Shown here piece after piece: positions 33,419-42,518 of a stretch of 64,000 nucleotides of DNA. Below the pieces are notes generated by a model, which saw nothing but the letters and a program-made list of their open reading frames with translations, did no database searches and was not told where the DNA came from. Position 1 is the stretch's first letter, and each line of letters begins with the position of its first letter. A program made the translations under genes and the position numbers. This DNA is from JADFRD01 sp913009735. GTDB lineage: Bacteria > Fidelibacterota > Marinisomatia > Marinisomatales > TCS55. Where the stretch lies: contig CALEPA010000165.1 of NCBI GenBank assembly GCA_937910355.1, positions 15,758-79,757 on the forward strand. Direction: 5' to 3'.

Positions 33419-34475
33419 TTAATATTGAAAAAATCTTATGATTTGCCTTTGGAAAAGCATAATCATTTATTTGAGAAGGATCAATCCAGTGATATTCCTG
33501 CTGAGTTTTTACTTGAGAACCATTTGCGACAGTGCAGTGAAAGGAAGACATATTAATTGAAAAATGACTATAAATATGTTTAAAACTGCCAATTTTATTT
33601 TCAATATTTGCATTTAATCCACACTCTTCAAAAATTTCTCTTTTTAAAGCATCCTTGAAGTTTTCTCCATTTTTGATTTTACCTCCTGGGAATTCCCACA
33701 ATCCCCCCAGATGTTTTTTATTTTCCCTGAGCATAATCAGAAATTTGTCGTTTTTCCATATAATACCTGTAACAACATTATATTCAGGTATCTTTTTTTT
33801 AGATAAACGTTTTGGGTAGGCTTCAGGAACGCCCGTTTGATAAGCGCCGCAACTATTGACGAATGGACATTGATAACAATGAGCCTGATTTGGTCTGCAA
33901 AGCATACTTCCTAAATCCATAAGCGCTTCATTTATATCTCCCCCATGTCCGTATTTCATCCATCGCAGCATATGATTATAAATAATTTTCCTGTTGTATG
34001 GAGATACTTTCTTTTTTTTCAACACTCTGGACAACACTCTAATAATATTTCCATCCAAAGCAGGAAGATTTTGTCCATAGGATATGGATAAAACCGCTGA
34101 TGCTATGTAATCGCCAACACCCGTTAATTTTATAAACTCGTTTAATACATCCGGAATTTTTCCATTATAATCATTTGCAACTTTGTCTACGGCTTTATAA
34201 AAATTTTTACAGCGATTGTAGTAGCCCAATCCTTCCCACAATTTTAAAAGTTCGCTTTCTTTTGCTTTCATTACATCAGTAAAACCCGGGTATTTTTTTA
34301 TCCATCGATTATAATAAGGAATGACGGTCTCAACTTGTGTTTGTTGCAACATGACTTCTGACAGCCATATTTTATATGGATCTTTCGTCTTTCGCCACGG
34401 CATATCGCGTTTATTCGTCCCATACCAATTTAACAGTGTTTTGACAATACTATTTGTATTATACAATTTATTCAT
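33396..34475 (-). CDS. mutY: A/G-specific adenine DNA glycosylase
   Basis: 359 aa. Removes adenine opposite 8-oxoguanine. The helix-hairpin-helix glycosylase domain has WRKTKDPYKIWLSEVMLQQT and LTGVGDYIASAVLS, the catalytic Asp in ALDGNIIRV, and the [4Fe-4S] site C-x6-C-x2-C-x5-C (CRPNQAHCYQCPFVNSC). The C-terminal 130 residues are NUDIX-like (GGLWEFPGGKIKNGE), recognising 8-oxoG. Overlaps marR by 8 bases and plsC by 23. Confidence 0.96.
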   Translation of the reverse strand: MNKLYNTNSIVKTLLNWYGTNKRDMPWRKTKDPYKIWLSEVMLQQTQVETVIPYYNRWIKKYPGFTDVMKAKESELLKLWEGLGYYNRCKNFYKAVDKVANDYNGKIPDVLNEFIKLTGVGDYIASAVLSISYGQNLPALDGNIIRVLSRVLKKKKVSPYNRKIIYNHMLRWMKYGHGGDINEALMDLGSMLCRPNQAHCYQCPFVNSCGAYQTGVPEAYPKRLSKKKIPEYNVVTGIIWKNDKFLIMLRENKKHLGGLWEFPGGKIKNGENFKDALKREIFEECGLNANIENKIGSFKHIYSHFSINMSSFHCTVANGSQVKTQQEYHWIDPSQINDYAFPKANHKIFSILNEKSWCV

Positions 34476-34893
34476 TTTTCAAAAGCATTTTTGATAGTGA
34501 CCAGTGAAATGCAGATAGAATTTCTTTTACTTCATCTCTATCCTCCATGGGAATAGCATTATGAACCTGCATTCCAAGACGATCCAGTTTGTTTTCAATA
34601 ATATCCTGGATAGCTTCGCCCTTATCGGATAAACGAAGTAACGTAATGCGTTTATCCTGCTCATCTTTTGTTTTAAACACCCATCCACGTTTTAGGATAA
34701 CATCAACGACTCTCGTTAGTGTACTATTATCAACCCCAAGCCGTTGAGCCAGGGATGTCATATCAAGACCATTATCCGGGATACAGGAAATAAGCAGGAT
34801 TTGCGGAAGAGTTAAATCCCCGTCTGTCATCCTGGATCTGAATAACCGTTGCAGGTCAAGAAGAAATTGTTTTAATAGTTCGCCAAATTCCAT
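34468..34893 (-). CDS. MarR family transcriptional regulator
   Basis: 141 aa from ATG 34893; an upstream TTG is rejected because it would lie inside the operator dyad. A winged HTH is visible: TLPQILLISCIPDNGLDMTS, then AQRLGVDNSTLTRVVDVIL (recognition helix) and the wing KDEQDKRITLLRLSDKG. The ligand is unknown. A perfect palindrome sits directly before the start, so autoregulation is likely. Overlaps mutY, which may therefore be part of its regulon. Confidence 0.9.
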   Translation of the reverse strand: MEFGELLKQFLLDLQRLFRSRMTDGDLTLPQILLISCIPDNGLDMTSLAQRLGVDNSTLTRVVDVILKRGWVFKTKDEQDKRITLLRLSDKGEAIQDIIENKLDRLGMQVHNAIPMEDRDEVKEILSAFHWSLSKMLLKNE

Positions 34894-34894
34894 A

Positions 34895-34920
34895 ATTGTA
34901 TAATACAACTATTATACAAT
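34895..34920 (-). promoter_or_regulatory. perfect dyad operator before the marR gene
   Basis: ATTGTATAATA and TATTATACAAT are exact inverted 11-bp arms around CAAC. The dyad ends one base before the MarR start codon and contains TATAAT-like sequences on both strands, so a bound dimer would block the promoter and ribosome-binding site. AT-rich dyads of this size are usual MarR-family targets. Confidence 0.7.
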
Positions 34921-35043
34921 ATAATACTCTAAAAAAACCTTTTTAACACAGATTGGCTTATAGATTATTTACGTCTTCCGATTAAATGAAGCATCTGGGC
35001 TTCGCGCGAGAAAAAACATTACACCAGGCTTATGACCCTCTTC

Positions 35044-35068
35044 AAAAATAAGATGTTAACTTATTTTT
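35044..35068 (-). terminator. AT-rich hairpin at the end of csaA
   Basis: AAAAATAAG (35044-35052) and CTTATTTTT (35060-35068) form a 9-bp inverted repeat overlapping the csaA stop. On the minus strand the 3' arm ends in T-rich sequence, so it could terminate the S9 peptidase-csaA transcript. The stem is weak in G+C, hence moderate confidence. Confidence 0.4.
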
Positions 35069-35385
35069 GTTCCATTTTGCATTGGTTTATCCAATTCCAG
35101 TAAAACAATGCCCCCATCTTTTCCTTCGGCGCCCAGAACGAGAACCTCCGAAGTAAACGATGCAATTTTCATCGGCGCGAAATTTACGACAGCAATGACT
35201 TGTTTATTCACCAGCTCGTCCGCTGTATAATGATCTGTAATCTGTGCGCTGGATTTACGAATACCGAATCCGCCAAAATCAATTTCAAGCTTATAAGCGG
35301 GCGTGTCTGCCTCCTGAAAAGCTTCTGCTTTGATTATTATACCAATACGTAGTTCAACATTTTTAAAATCATCTATTGTAATCAT
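35056..35385 (-). CDS. csaA: CsaA-type tRNA-binding domain protein
   Basis: 109 aa, a single OB-fold related to the C-terminal domain of methionyl-tRNA synthetase. Motifs: VELRIGIIIKAEAF (about residues 10-23), YKLEIDFG, SSAQITDHYT and VVNFAPMKIASFTSEVLVLG (about 66-85). CsaA was described as a secretion-related chaperone in Bacillus; tRNA or protein binding is the likely activity. Starts 5 bases after the S9 peptidase stop, so the two are co-transcribed. Confidence 0.9.
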   Translation of the reverse strand: MITIDDFKNVELRIGIIIKAEAFQEADTPAYKLEIDFGGFGIRKSSAQITDHYTADELVNKQVIAVVNFAPMKIASFTSEVLVLGAEGKDGGIVLLELDKPMQNGTKIS

Positions 35386-35390
35386 GATGG

Positions 35391-37379
35391 CTATTTTAGA
35401 TATTTATCAAACCATTCAACAATGAATTTTAATCGTGCTTCGCGGCGGTCAGGTCGGCCATGTCTTGATAAACCGTGAGGTTCTTCCGGGAACCGGATGT
35501 ACTCAACATCGCGCTTTAGATATTTCAAAGCTGTAAACATTTGATCGCCCTGCTCAATATTACAACGCAGATCAAATTCACTATGGATAATTAACAGGGG
35601 AGTAGTGCATTGTTCAATATAAGTCATGGGTGACCATTTAAGATAGGTGTCACGATTTTCCCATGGAGCGCCGCCGAATTCCCACGACATATCCCAACCC
35701 ACATCAGAATTCCCAAACATACTAGACAGATCTGAAACACATCGTTGCGTCACCGCTGCGTTGAAACGATTCGTATGTGTAACAATCCAATTGGTCATGT
35801 AACCACCGTAACTTCCGCCGGTAACACCCAATTTATTTTTATTCACATAACCAAGGGATATTGCATAATCCACTGCGGCCATAAGATCACCCATGGCGGG
35901 TTCTGCCCATTTCCCCTCGATGGTCTTAGCAAATTTTTCTCCGTAGCCCTGGCTGCCTCTCGGGTTCGTGTACATCACGACATAGCCGGCTTGTGCCAAG
36001 ACGAGCATTTCATGGTAAAATGTGCGACCATACTGACCGCGGGGACCTCCGTGTATATTTAGAATAAATGGATATAAAGTTTTTGGGTTAAAGTTCGGAG
36101 GTTTTACTAGCCAGCCCATAAGCTTTTGCCGGCTATTATTAAACTCAACTTCTTCAGCAACAGAATAAGTACGACTGTTTATATAGCGTCTATTTAAACG
36201 AGTAATCTGTTTTGTTTCTTCAGTACATAAGTTAAGTGTATACAATTCATCGGGCGATTCAAGGCTGGCGCCGTTATATACTATGATTGTTTGATCGTTG
36301 TCCAAAGACCACGAACATGCTACAGCATTTTCTTCTGTAATAATTTTAGCTTTGCTCGTTTTAAGGTCTGTTTTTACAATATATTGGCGGCCTTCACTGG
36401 ATACGCCATAATTGATTGATGCTCCATCGTTACTCCAAATTGGGGAGGTCACTACAAATGAGGGGGTAATATCACCTAATGTTAACATCACTGCCGTCCG
36501 ATCAAGGTTTGTTCCTTGCGTTCGATGATTTTTTCCTGTAATACTTACTGTATTCAAAATAAAATTGACCACCCCCCAGCCTTTATAAGGTTGATCATGA
36601 CCGATATATGCTATTGTTTTACCGTCCGGGGAATAGGATATCCCGCCTTCTTTTGGTCCAGCCGGTGTGTTGACTTTTCTCAGTTTCCCACTGTTCACTG
36701 ATGCCCGGTAAATATCGTGTTCTTCCGTTCGAATGCGCCAATCCTTCTCTCGAAAAGAAACAAAAGCAATCTCTTTCCCGTTTGGCGACCAGCAAGGAAA
36801 CATATCATCATAATCACCAAAGACAAATTGCTTTACTGATCCGGTTTTAGCATTGGCCAGCCATACATGCGTGTTTTCACTATCAAAATAGCCTTGTCCA
36901 TCCAATCGATACCAGATTTCCTTGATATGCCTATAAACAGGTGTTTCTATTTTTCCTTCCTTATTGACCTTTACCTCTTTTCCTAAAGGATGGAACAGGA
37001 ACAGAATCTTTTTCCCATCCGGTGACCATTGAATATTGTTGATAGTTCCTCTGGGCAGTTTCGTAAGCGCACTGGCTTCACCGCCATCCATGGGTAATAG
37101 CCATATTTGACCGGCAGTCTCCCGTTTACTGATAAAGGCAATTTTATTCCCATCCGGTGACCATACCGGAGAATGATCGTTTCGTTTACCAAAGGTTAAT
37201 TGTTTTTGACCTCTGCCATTCGTGCCGGTTAAATAAAGATTCGTATAATAGGTCTTATCTGTTTTATCCATCCTTTCAACAGTAAAACAAACCAGCTTTC
37301 CGTCCGGACTAACGCTGGGCTCTGATGGAATTTTGAATTTGTACAGGTCATTAATTTGAATCGGAATTTTTTTAGACAT
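35391..37379 (-). CDS. S9 family prolyl oligopeptidase / acylaminoacyl peptidase
   Basis: 662 aa without an obvious signal peptide. The N-terminal two-thirds form a beta-propeller with repeated SPDGK/SPDGNKIAF-like blades (SVSPDGKLVCF, WSPDGNKIAFIS, WSPDGKKILF). The alpha/beta hydrolase domain (about residues 410-662) holds the nucleophile in TGGSYGGYMTN, the Asp in HSEFDLRC and the His in EEPHGLSRHGRP. Cleaves short peptides, possibly N-acylated. Followed by csaA. Confidence 0.92.
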   Translation of the reverse strand: MSKKIPIQINDLYKFKIPSEPSVSPDGKLVCFTVERMDKTDKTYYTNLYLTGTNGRGQKQLTFGKRNDHSPVWSPDGNKIAFISKRETAGQIWLLPMDGGEASALTKLPRGTINNIQWSPDGKKILFLFHPLGKEVKVNKEGKIETPVYRHIKEIWYRLDGQGYFDSENTHVWLANAKTGSVKQFVFGDYDDMFPCWSPNGKEIAFVSFREKDWRIRTEEHDIYRASVNSGKLRKVNTPAGPKEGGISYSPDGKTIAYIGHDQPYKGWGVVNFILNTVSITGKNHRTQGTNLDRTAVMLTLGDITPSFVVTSPIWSNDGASINYGVSSEGRQYIVKTDLKTSKAKIITEENAVACSWSLDNDQTIIVYNGASLESPDELYTLNLCTEETKQITRLNRRYINSRTYSVAEEVEFNNSRQKLMGWLVKPPNFNPKTLYPFILNIHGGPRGQYGRTFYHEMLVLAQAGYVVMYTNPRGSQGYGEKFAKTIEGKWAEPAMGDLMAAVDYAISLGYVNKNKLGVTGGSYGGYMTNWIVTHTNRFNAAVTQRCVSDLSSMFGNSDVGWDMSWEFGGAPWENRDTYLKWSPMTYIEQCTTPLLIIHSEFDLRCNIEQGDQMFTALKYLKRDVEYIRFPEEPHGLSRHGRPDRREARLKFIVEWFDKYLK

Positions 37380-37391
37380 ATAAATAAGTTT

Positions 37392-38612
37392 CTATTCAGG
37401 TAACGACCATAACAAAGAACAGTGAGTCGAAAATAGAGTCAATACTGAATCCACTTCTTCATCTTTTAAGCCATGTCCTACAAGTGCTTTATGATCCATA
37501 TGTATTGTTGGGAAATGATACCATTGTCCCGGAATCAGCAGTTCCCCCGGACGATATTCCGCAATGGGGTCGGGGCCGTTCAGTCCGGTTGTGGGGCCAT
37601 ATTGAGAAACCGTATTGACGATCCCATCATTTTCATACCAGGTGGAATCTGTTGAACTGCCGTCTGCCCAATAAGCCTTATTTCTGCCCATTGCTCGGGC
37701 ATTTGCCCTTAAAATCATACTCATGGATTCATTGGGAACATGATACCCGCTGGCGCTGTCCAATCGCGTATTGGATGTTGAGTATGAAAAATAATATATA
37801 TTGGGATTTGCGGGTGCTAACGTATTCAAATGCCGAGCACCTTCAATACTCACATCCCATGCGCACATGTTTTTTGTGCCCCAGGCAGGATGTTCCCGCA
37901 TGCGTCTGAAATACGAAGACCACGTTTCCTGATCTTTTTTTGCGAATCCCCATTGCTGAAGATCGAAGTTATAAAAATCGTTTCCAACTACAGCCGCTAA
38001 TCCAATAAAATCCTGTAAAAACGGCATTGTTTTACTGACAATATCAGATAACGTGGTGCCATTATGCGGCGTGGAAATGGATGTAATCGATTTTATCCAA
38101 TGGTCATTTGCTTGGCCCAAAAGTAAGCTTTCTTCGGGGGATGTTTCCGCAGAATCACTATAAATTACATTTTCCAATAAATATTGCAGCATACGGGCTG
38201 TTTGTCCGCCCATGCTATGGCCGATAATATGAACTGGGTGAGATTCATCCCATTGAGGGTATAATCCAGTATAGTTTTTTTCTGATGGTTTTTGTATCAA
38301 CCCATAGGTTTCGGAATGCATTAGCCCGTAATCAACTTGACCGCCTTTTATTTGATAAAATAATTCAACAGCGCGATCCCAGTTGGATGACACCGGCCCC
38401 ACAGAAGCTGTGTACACTTCAAAACCTCGTTCGCGTAGAGAATCTGCAAAATCGTATTTACCTCCCCAATATTTATAGCTGGACATTTCATCTGTTCCCC
38501 AACCCATAAAACCGTGCACAAGTATAATGGGATACTGATTTTCAGCTAAAAGCGTGGAAAAAAGAGATGCAAATATTAGCCAATTACGGAAAATCCGTTT
38601 GAATAATATCAT
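37392..38612 (-). CDS. secreted triacylglycerol lipase (family I.5-like)
   Basis: 406 aa with a signal peptide (to about LLA, residue 23). The mature protein begins with PIILVHGFMGWG (oxyanion region), carries the nucleophile in IIGHSMGGQTAR (about residues 130-141), and has FSYSTSNT, ENDGIVNTVSQ and MDHKALVGHG toward the end, the pattern of Staphylococcus/Geobacillus lipases that use a zinc/calcium-stabilised fold. Exact substrate chain length is unknown. Followed 12 bases later by the S9 peptidase gene. Confidence 0.85.
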   Translation of the reverse strand: MILFKRIFRNWLIFASLFSTLLAENQYPIILVHGFMGWGTDEMSSYKYWGGKYDFADSLRERGFEVYTASVGPVSSNWDRAVELFYQIKGGQVDYGLMHSETYGLIQKPSEKNYTGLYPQWDESHPVHIIGHSMGGQTARMLQYLLENVIYSDSAETSPEESLLLGQANDHWIKSITSISTPHNGTTLSDIVSKTMPFLQDFIGLAAVVGNDFYNFDLQQWGFAKKDQETWSSYFRRMREHPAWGTKNMCAWDVSIEGARHLNTLAPANPNIYYFSYSTSNTRLDSASGYHVPNESMSMILRANARAMGRNKAYWADGSSTDSTWYENDGIVNTVSQYGPTTGLNGPDPIAEYRPGELLIPGQWYHFPTIHMDHKALVGHGLKDEEVDSVLTLFSTHCSLLWSLPE

Positions 38613-38775
38613 TGTGGATTAAATCGTACGATAATTTCTAGAGGGGATAATTATTTTTAACAACTGTAAAATTATTCCATAAGAAAAGGAAATAATATTT
38701 TTCTCATCTTCTTATGATAGTGAGCATAAATATTTTAACCCACTTTTCCAAGTGGAATGGGGTAAATAATCAAAA

Positions 38776-38794
38776 CCCTCAAATAATTTGAGGG
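38776..38794 (-). terminator. terminator after glutamine synthetase
   Basis: CCCTCAAA (38776-38783) and TTTGAGGG (38787-38794) form an 8-bp stem with a three-base loop. On the minus strand it is followed by TTTTGATTATTT. It lies 28 bases beyond the glnA stop and closes the nitrogen block. Confidence 0.85.
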
Positions 38795-38822
38795 CTTTGT
38801 TATTGGCAAGTGTTAGATGAAA

Positions 38823-39833
38823 TTAAGCGCAACAGGTCTCGATCAGTGCCGTGCAGACCAGATATGGATCCATATTCGCAGACGGACGGCGATCTTCCAA
38901 ATAGCCATGACCATCTTTTACAATCGCCATGGGTATACGAACTGAAGCACCCCGATCGGCTAATCCGTACCGAAATTCGTGGATGGAACAGGTTTCATGA
39001 AGTCCGGTCAACCTTTCTTCATTGTGGGCGCCATACACAGCTATATGTTCTTCATGTTTTTTACTCAGGGCTTCACAGGCTGCCTCAATGACACTTATGC
39101 CTCCCTTTTCACGCATGGCTTTTGTGCTGAAATTGGTATGGGCGCCGGCACCGTTCCAGTCTCCTGAAACCGGCTTGGGATGTAGGGTGGCATTCACGCC
39201 ATAATCTTCAGCAATTCGATATAATAACCAACGGGCTAGCCATAATTGATCAGCGACATCTGTCGCCCCAACGGGGCCAACTTGAAATTCCCACTGACCG
39301 GGCATAACTTCTGCATTTATTCCCGAAAGAGCAATACCGGCATCTAAACAGGCAGCCATATGTTCTTCAACAATATCTCTCCCAAACACTTCATCTGCAC
39401 CAACGCCACAATAGAAAGGTCCTTGTGGTGCAGGATACCCGCCTTCGGGCCAACCTAAGGGTGAACGGCCTACAAAAAAGGTATATTCCTGTTCAATTCC
39501 AAACCATGGATCATGTTCTTTATACTTTTCAGCGACTTCTGCCAATTTCGCCCGTGTATTGGATTCATGAGCAGACCCATCCGGAAGGCGTACTTCATTG
39601 AGAACCAATATATTGTCTTCTCCCCGAATAGGATCAGGAACAAAATAAACAGGCTTCAACATACGGTCACTGTCATGTCCCTCAGCCTGCATGGTGCTGG
39701 ATCCGTCAAAGCCCCATCCGGGAATATCGTCAAGACTAGAAACAGGACCATCGATAATTTTTGTTTTCGAACGTAGTTTTGCAGTAGGTTTATGACCGTC
39801 TATCCAGATGTATTCTGCTTTGATTTTACTCAT
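38823..39833 (-). CDS. glnII: glutamine synthetase, GSII (eukaryotic-like) type
   Basis: 336 aa, much shorter than bacterial GSI (about 470 aa). Assimilates ammonia into glutamine with ATP. The beta-grasp and catalytic motifs are GWGFDGSSTMQAEG (about residues 39-52), PWFGIEQEYTFF, GINAEVMPGQWEFQVGP and the NGAGAHTNFSTK ATP site. GSII forms decamers and lacks the adenylylation loop of GSI, so GlnE control is not expected. Clustered with PII and AmtB, and therefore likely the main assimilating enzyme together with GltB. Confidence 0.93.
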   Translation of the reverse strand: MSKIKAEYIWIDGHKPTAKLRSKTKIIDGPVSSLDDIPGWGFDGSSTMQAEGHDSDRMLKPVYFVPDPIRGEDNILVLNEVRLPDGSAHESNTRAKLAEVAEKYKEHDPWFGIEQEYTFFVGRSPLGWPEGGYPAPQGPFYCGVGADEVFGRDIVEEHMAACLDAGIALSGINAEVMPGQWEFQVGPVGATDVADQLWLARWLLYRIAEDYGVNATLHPKPVSGDWNGAGAHTNFSTKAMREKGGISVIEAACEALSKKHEEHIAVYGAHNEERLTGLHETCSIHEFRYGLADRGASVRIPMAIVKDGHGYLEDRRPSANMDPYLVCTALIETCCA

Positions 39834-39944
39834 TGTATTTCCTTTAATATTAAGTTAATAATTTACGTATTATACTTGATTATCTTATAATTATTAGGAA
39901 TAATAAAGATTTATCCAAAGAAAATCAAGGTGAAATATATTATT

Positions 39945-40289
39945 TTATCCTATAGCGGTGGAACCTTTTTCATTGGTTCGAATACGAATGCATTCTTCAA
40001 TAGGTAAAATAAATATTTTTCCTCTGCCTCTGTCACCGTCTTTACGGGCGACGACCGTAATTGCCTCTATTGCAGATTCTACGTATTCATCATTAACTGC
40101 AATTTCAAGCCTGACTTTTTTAAGCAGCGTAATTTCATGAGCAATTCCTCTATAAACTTCGTGTACGGGAATTTCCCTTCCCTGTCCAAGAGCGTTGGAT
40201 ACGGTAAATTTATAGATTTTCTTCTTCAACAATTCTTCTTTCATTGCTGGAAGCTCTTCCGGTTGTATAATGGCGATAATCAATTTCAT
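39945..40289 (-). CDS. glnB: PII nitrogen regulatory protein without the uridylylated tyrosine
   Basis: 114 aa trimeric signal protein that reads ATP/ADP and 2-oxoglutarate and gates AmtB. The T-loop reads GQGREIPVHEVYRG; Tyr46 is kept, but position 51, uridylylated in E. coli, is His. The ATP-binding segment DGDRGRGKIFILP and the C-terminal IRIRTNEKG are normal. It lies between amtB (21 bases) and glutamine synthetase, the standard arrangement. Covalent control by GlnD therefore looks unlikely. Confidence 0.92.
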   Translation of the reverse strand: MKLIIAIIQPEELPAMKEELLKKKIYKFTVSNALGQGREIPVHEVYRGIAHEITLLKKVRLEIAVNDEYVESAIEAITVVARKDGDRGRGKIFILPIEECIRIRTNEKGSTAIG

Positions 40290-40310
40290 TTTTAAATCTC
40301 CTGTTAGATT

Positions 40311-41603
40311 TTATTCTACTGTAAAAATTTGGAATCCGGCGTAGGCTTCTTCCTGATGCTCAGAAATGTCCAATCCAATAATTTCTTCTTCCTCTGAAAC
40401 ACGAAGTAAATTAAGTGATTTCAATATTGAAAAAAGCAAAAACATTGTTAAGAAAGCCCAAGCGGAAATAGCTAATGACCCAAGGATCTGGATACCTAAA
40501 TTATATCCACCAAAGATACCCGTGGCTATACCGCCCCAAAGACCACAAAGTCCATGCACGGGCCAAGCGCCCACAGGGTCGTCAATTTTTAATTTATCCA
40601 GCAACATAATACCACCAATAACCAAAAATCCAGCTACAATACCAATGATTATTGCTTCAACATTTGTTACGGAATCACAGTTAGCCGTAATCCCGACCAG
40701 TCCGGCCAGGGCACCGTTGAGAGCCATAGTCAAGTCGGGCTTTTTAAACAGGCCCCAAGCCAACAGCATGGCGGCCACGGCTCCGGCTGCAGCGGATAGG
40801 GTAGTATTCACCGCGATCAACATAACCGCATTCGTATTATCAGCGCCTACGATGGCCAATTGGCTTCCGGGGTTAAACCCATACCAACCAACCCAAAGGA
40901 TAAAAACTCCTAAAGCCGATAGGGCAAGGTTTGATCCTGGCATTGGTTTCGAATTACCATTTTTTCTAAACCGGCCTATCCGGGGACCCAGCACAATCGC
41001 ACCGGCCAGTCCGGCAAAACCACCAACAGCATGCACAACCAATGAACCTGCGAAATCATAGAATCCAAGCTGATCAAGCCAGCCTCCGCCCCATTTCCAA
41101 TAGCCGCTTACCGGATAAATTAATCCTGTAATAATCACTGAGTAGATGAGATAAGCACCAAATTTAAGTCTTCCGGCAACCGCTCCCGATACGATCGTTG
41201 CAGCTGTTGCCGCAAAAGCCACCTGAAAAAGCCAGTCCACCTGGGGATGCAGCACACCTGCTCCAGGAGTCGCTCCGGTGTTACTAACGCCGAATCCCGC
41301 AAAAGCGATCCATCCATTACCACCGCCGGGATACATAAGTCCATAACCGACAATGTAATAGAGAATAGCGCCTACGCTTAAGTCCATAATGTTTTTAAAC
41401 AGAATGTTTACGGTGTTCTTACTGCTGTTTAATCCCGCTTCCAGCATGGCAAAGCCTGCCTGCATAAACAGAACCAGCACTGCCGAAATGAAGAGAAAAA
41501 AGTTATCAATGGCATAGGCATTGATATCGATTGCCAGGCTATCTTGCGCCATGAGCAACGAGCCCAGGCAGAAGAAAATAAACCAAAATATTTTATTTTT
41601 CAT
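40311..41603 (-). CDS. amtB: ammonium transporter AmtB
   Basis: 430 aa. A signal peptide (cut before Gln20, LLMA-QD) precedes 11 membrane helices, as in E. coli AmtB. The twin histidines of the pore lie in VVHAVGGFAGLAGAIVLG and WPVHGLCGLWGGIATG. The phenylalanine gate and NTVNILFKN segments are recognisable. Co-transcribed with PII, which binds its cytoplasmic face and blocks it when nitrogen is plentiful. A porin gene precedes it by 53 bases. Confidence 0.95.
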   Translation of the reverse strand: MKNKIFWFIFFCLGSLLMAQDSLAIDINAYAIDNFFLFISAVLVLFMQAGFAMLEAGLNSSKNTVNILFKNIMDLSVGAILYYIVGYGLMYPGGGNGWIAFAGFGVSNTGATPGAGVLHPQVDWLFQVAFAATAATIVSGAVAGRLKFGAYLIYSVIITGLIYPVSGYWKWGGGWLDQLGFYDFAGSLVVHAVGGFAGLAGAIVLGPRIGRFRKNGNSKPMPGSNLALSALGVFILWVGWYGFNPGSQLAIVGADNTNAVMLIAVNTTLSAAAGAVAAMLLAWGLFKKPDLTMALNGALAGLVGITANCDSVTNVEAIIIGIVAGFLVIGGIMLLDKLKIDDPVGAWPVHGLCGLWGGIATGIFGGYNLGIQILGSLAISAWAFLTMFLLFSILKSLNLLRVSEEEEIIGLDISEHQEEAYAGFQIFTVE

Positions 41604-41656
41604 GTTATTAGCTCCAATGAATAATTAGATGATTAAATGATTAAACGAATAAATGA

Positions 41657-42322
41657 TTAGAAACTCATCCCGACGATTAAGAACGTTGTTTCTTGGTTAG
41701 GGTTTAAAACCCACGAACAACTAAACAAATCATTACTTGCAGTAATTCCCAGTTCAATAATATCAAATTTGTCATTACCATTATCCTTGTCAATCGTCGT
41801 ATACAGCCCATTTCCAAAACCAATCATAAATGGACCATAGGAGATATTGGCGTAGAGGGATTTATTTTCAGCGCCTGGTTCAAGGAAAAAATATCCTGCG
41901 TATAAACCAACTCCGCGAACTTCACCAGAGACACCGGCTTCAATATAATGAGCGCCGGAATCCGGATTAAAATCTAGAAAACTATCACTTGCTCCAGAGT
42001 TCGATGGGAAGAAATAATCTGTTACGGTAAGGGATAATGACCCGGCAGAGTATGATATATAAAGGTCGTTTTCGTTACCGTCGCCACTATACTGCCAAGC
42101 GCCCCAGGCCCCAAGTGTTAATGAACCGGCAGAATATTCAATCCCGGATTGAATGGATGGTGAATTTCCATAATCGGTTCCTCTCCAGACATAACGGTTG
42201 AATACATCCAGAGATACGCTCCACGGGCTCGAGGTTAATGTTTCAAGCTTACCATCAGCTTGTCCATAGCTGATCCCAAAAATTGAAATAAGTATTAATG
42301 TTATTTTTTGTGTTTTACTCAT
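41657..42322 (-). CDS. outer-membrane porin-like protein in the ammonium operon (TorF-like)
   Basis: 221 aa. Signal peptide cut before Gln21 (ISYG-Q). The mature barrel has alternating strands: VSLDVFNRYVWRGTDYGNSP near the start, LTLGAWGAWQYSG, LSLTVTDYFFPS, and it ends VGMSF with terminal Phe. The WRG-x-x-x-G-x-SPSIQ start resembles the TorF family of putative porins. Since it directly precedes amtB, passage of ammonium or small nitrogen compounds across the outer membrane is a reasonable inference. Confidence 0.65.
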   Translation of the reverse strand: MSKTQKITLILISIFGISYGQADGKLETLTSSPWSVSLDVFNRYVWRGTDYGNSPSIQSGIEYSAGSLTLGAWGAWQYSGDGNENDLYISYSAGSLSLTVTDYFFPSNSGASDSFLDFNPDSGAHYIEAGVSGEVRGVGLYAGYFFLEPGAENKSLYANISYGPFMIGFGNGLYTTIDKDNGNDKFDIIELGITASNDLFSCSWVLNPNQETTFLIVGMSF

Positions 42323-42340
42323 TGTGTTTCCTTAATCTTT

Positions 42341-42357
42341 TTGTCCAAACAGGACAA
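42341..42357. promoter_or_regulatory. dyad in the leader of the porin-amtB-glnB operon
   Basis: TTGTCC (42341-42346) and GGACAA (42352-42357) are perfect inverted arms around AAACA, 19 bases before the porin ATG. It could be an operator or a short 5'-leader hairpin. The surrounding 196-base gap is very AT-rich; I see no sigma-54 promoter in it. Confidence 0.35.
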
Positions 42358-42518
42358 TAATGTGATTATTTATTAAATTGTGTGTGCCAAATAATAATAA
42401 GTATAATTACACAATACAAGTATAAATTAAACTATTTATATAATAATCATTAAATATTTAAGTAATAATAGGTATTTAACATAAATTAAATAAGTTGCCA
42501 TTTATCGGCAAAGCCAAG

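Noticed and set aside
38740..38755. CCACTT/AAGTGG hairpin as a second glnA terminator
   Set aside because: The stem is only 6 bp with no T-tract; the 38776-38794 stem is the better terminator.
42358..42518. Sigma-54 promoter for the ammonium operon (TTGGCAC on the minus strand)
   Set aside because: The -24 half is fair, but no GC at the -12 position follows with the right spacing.
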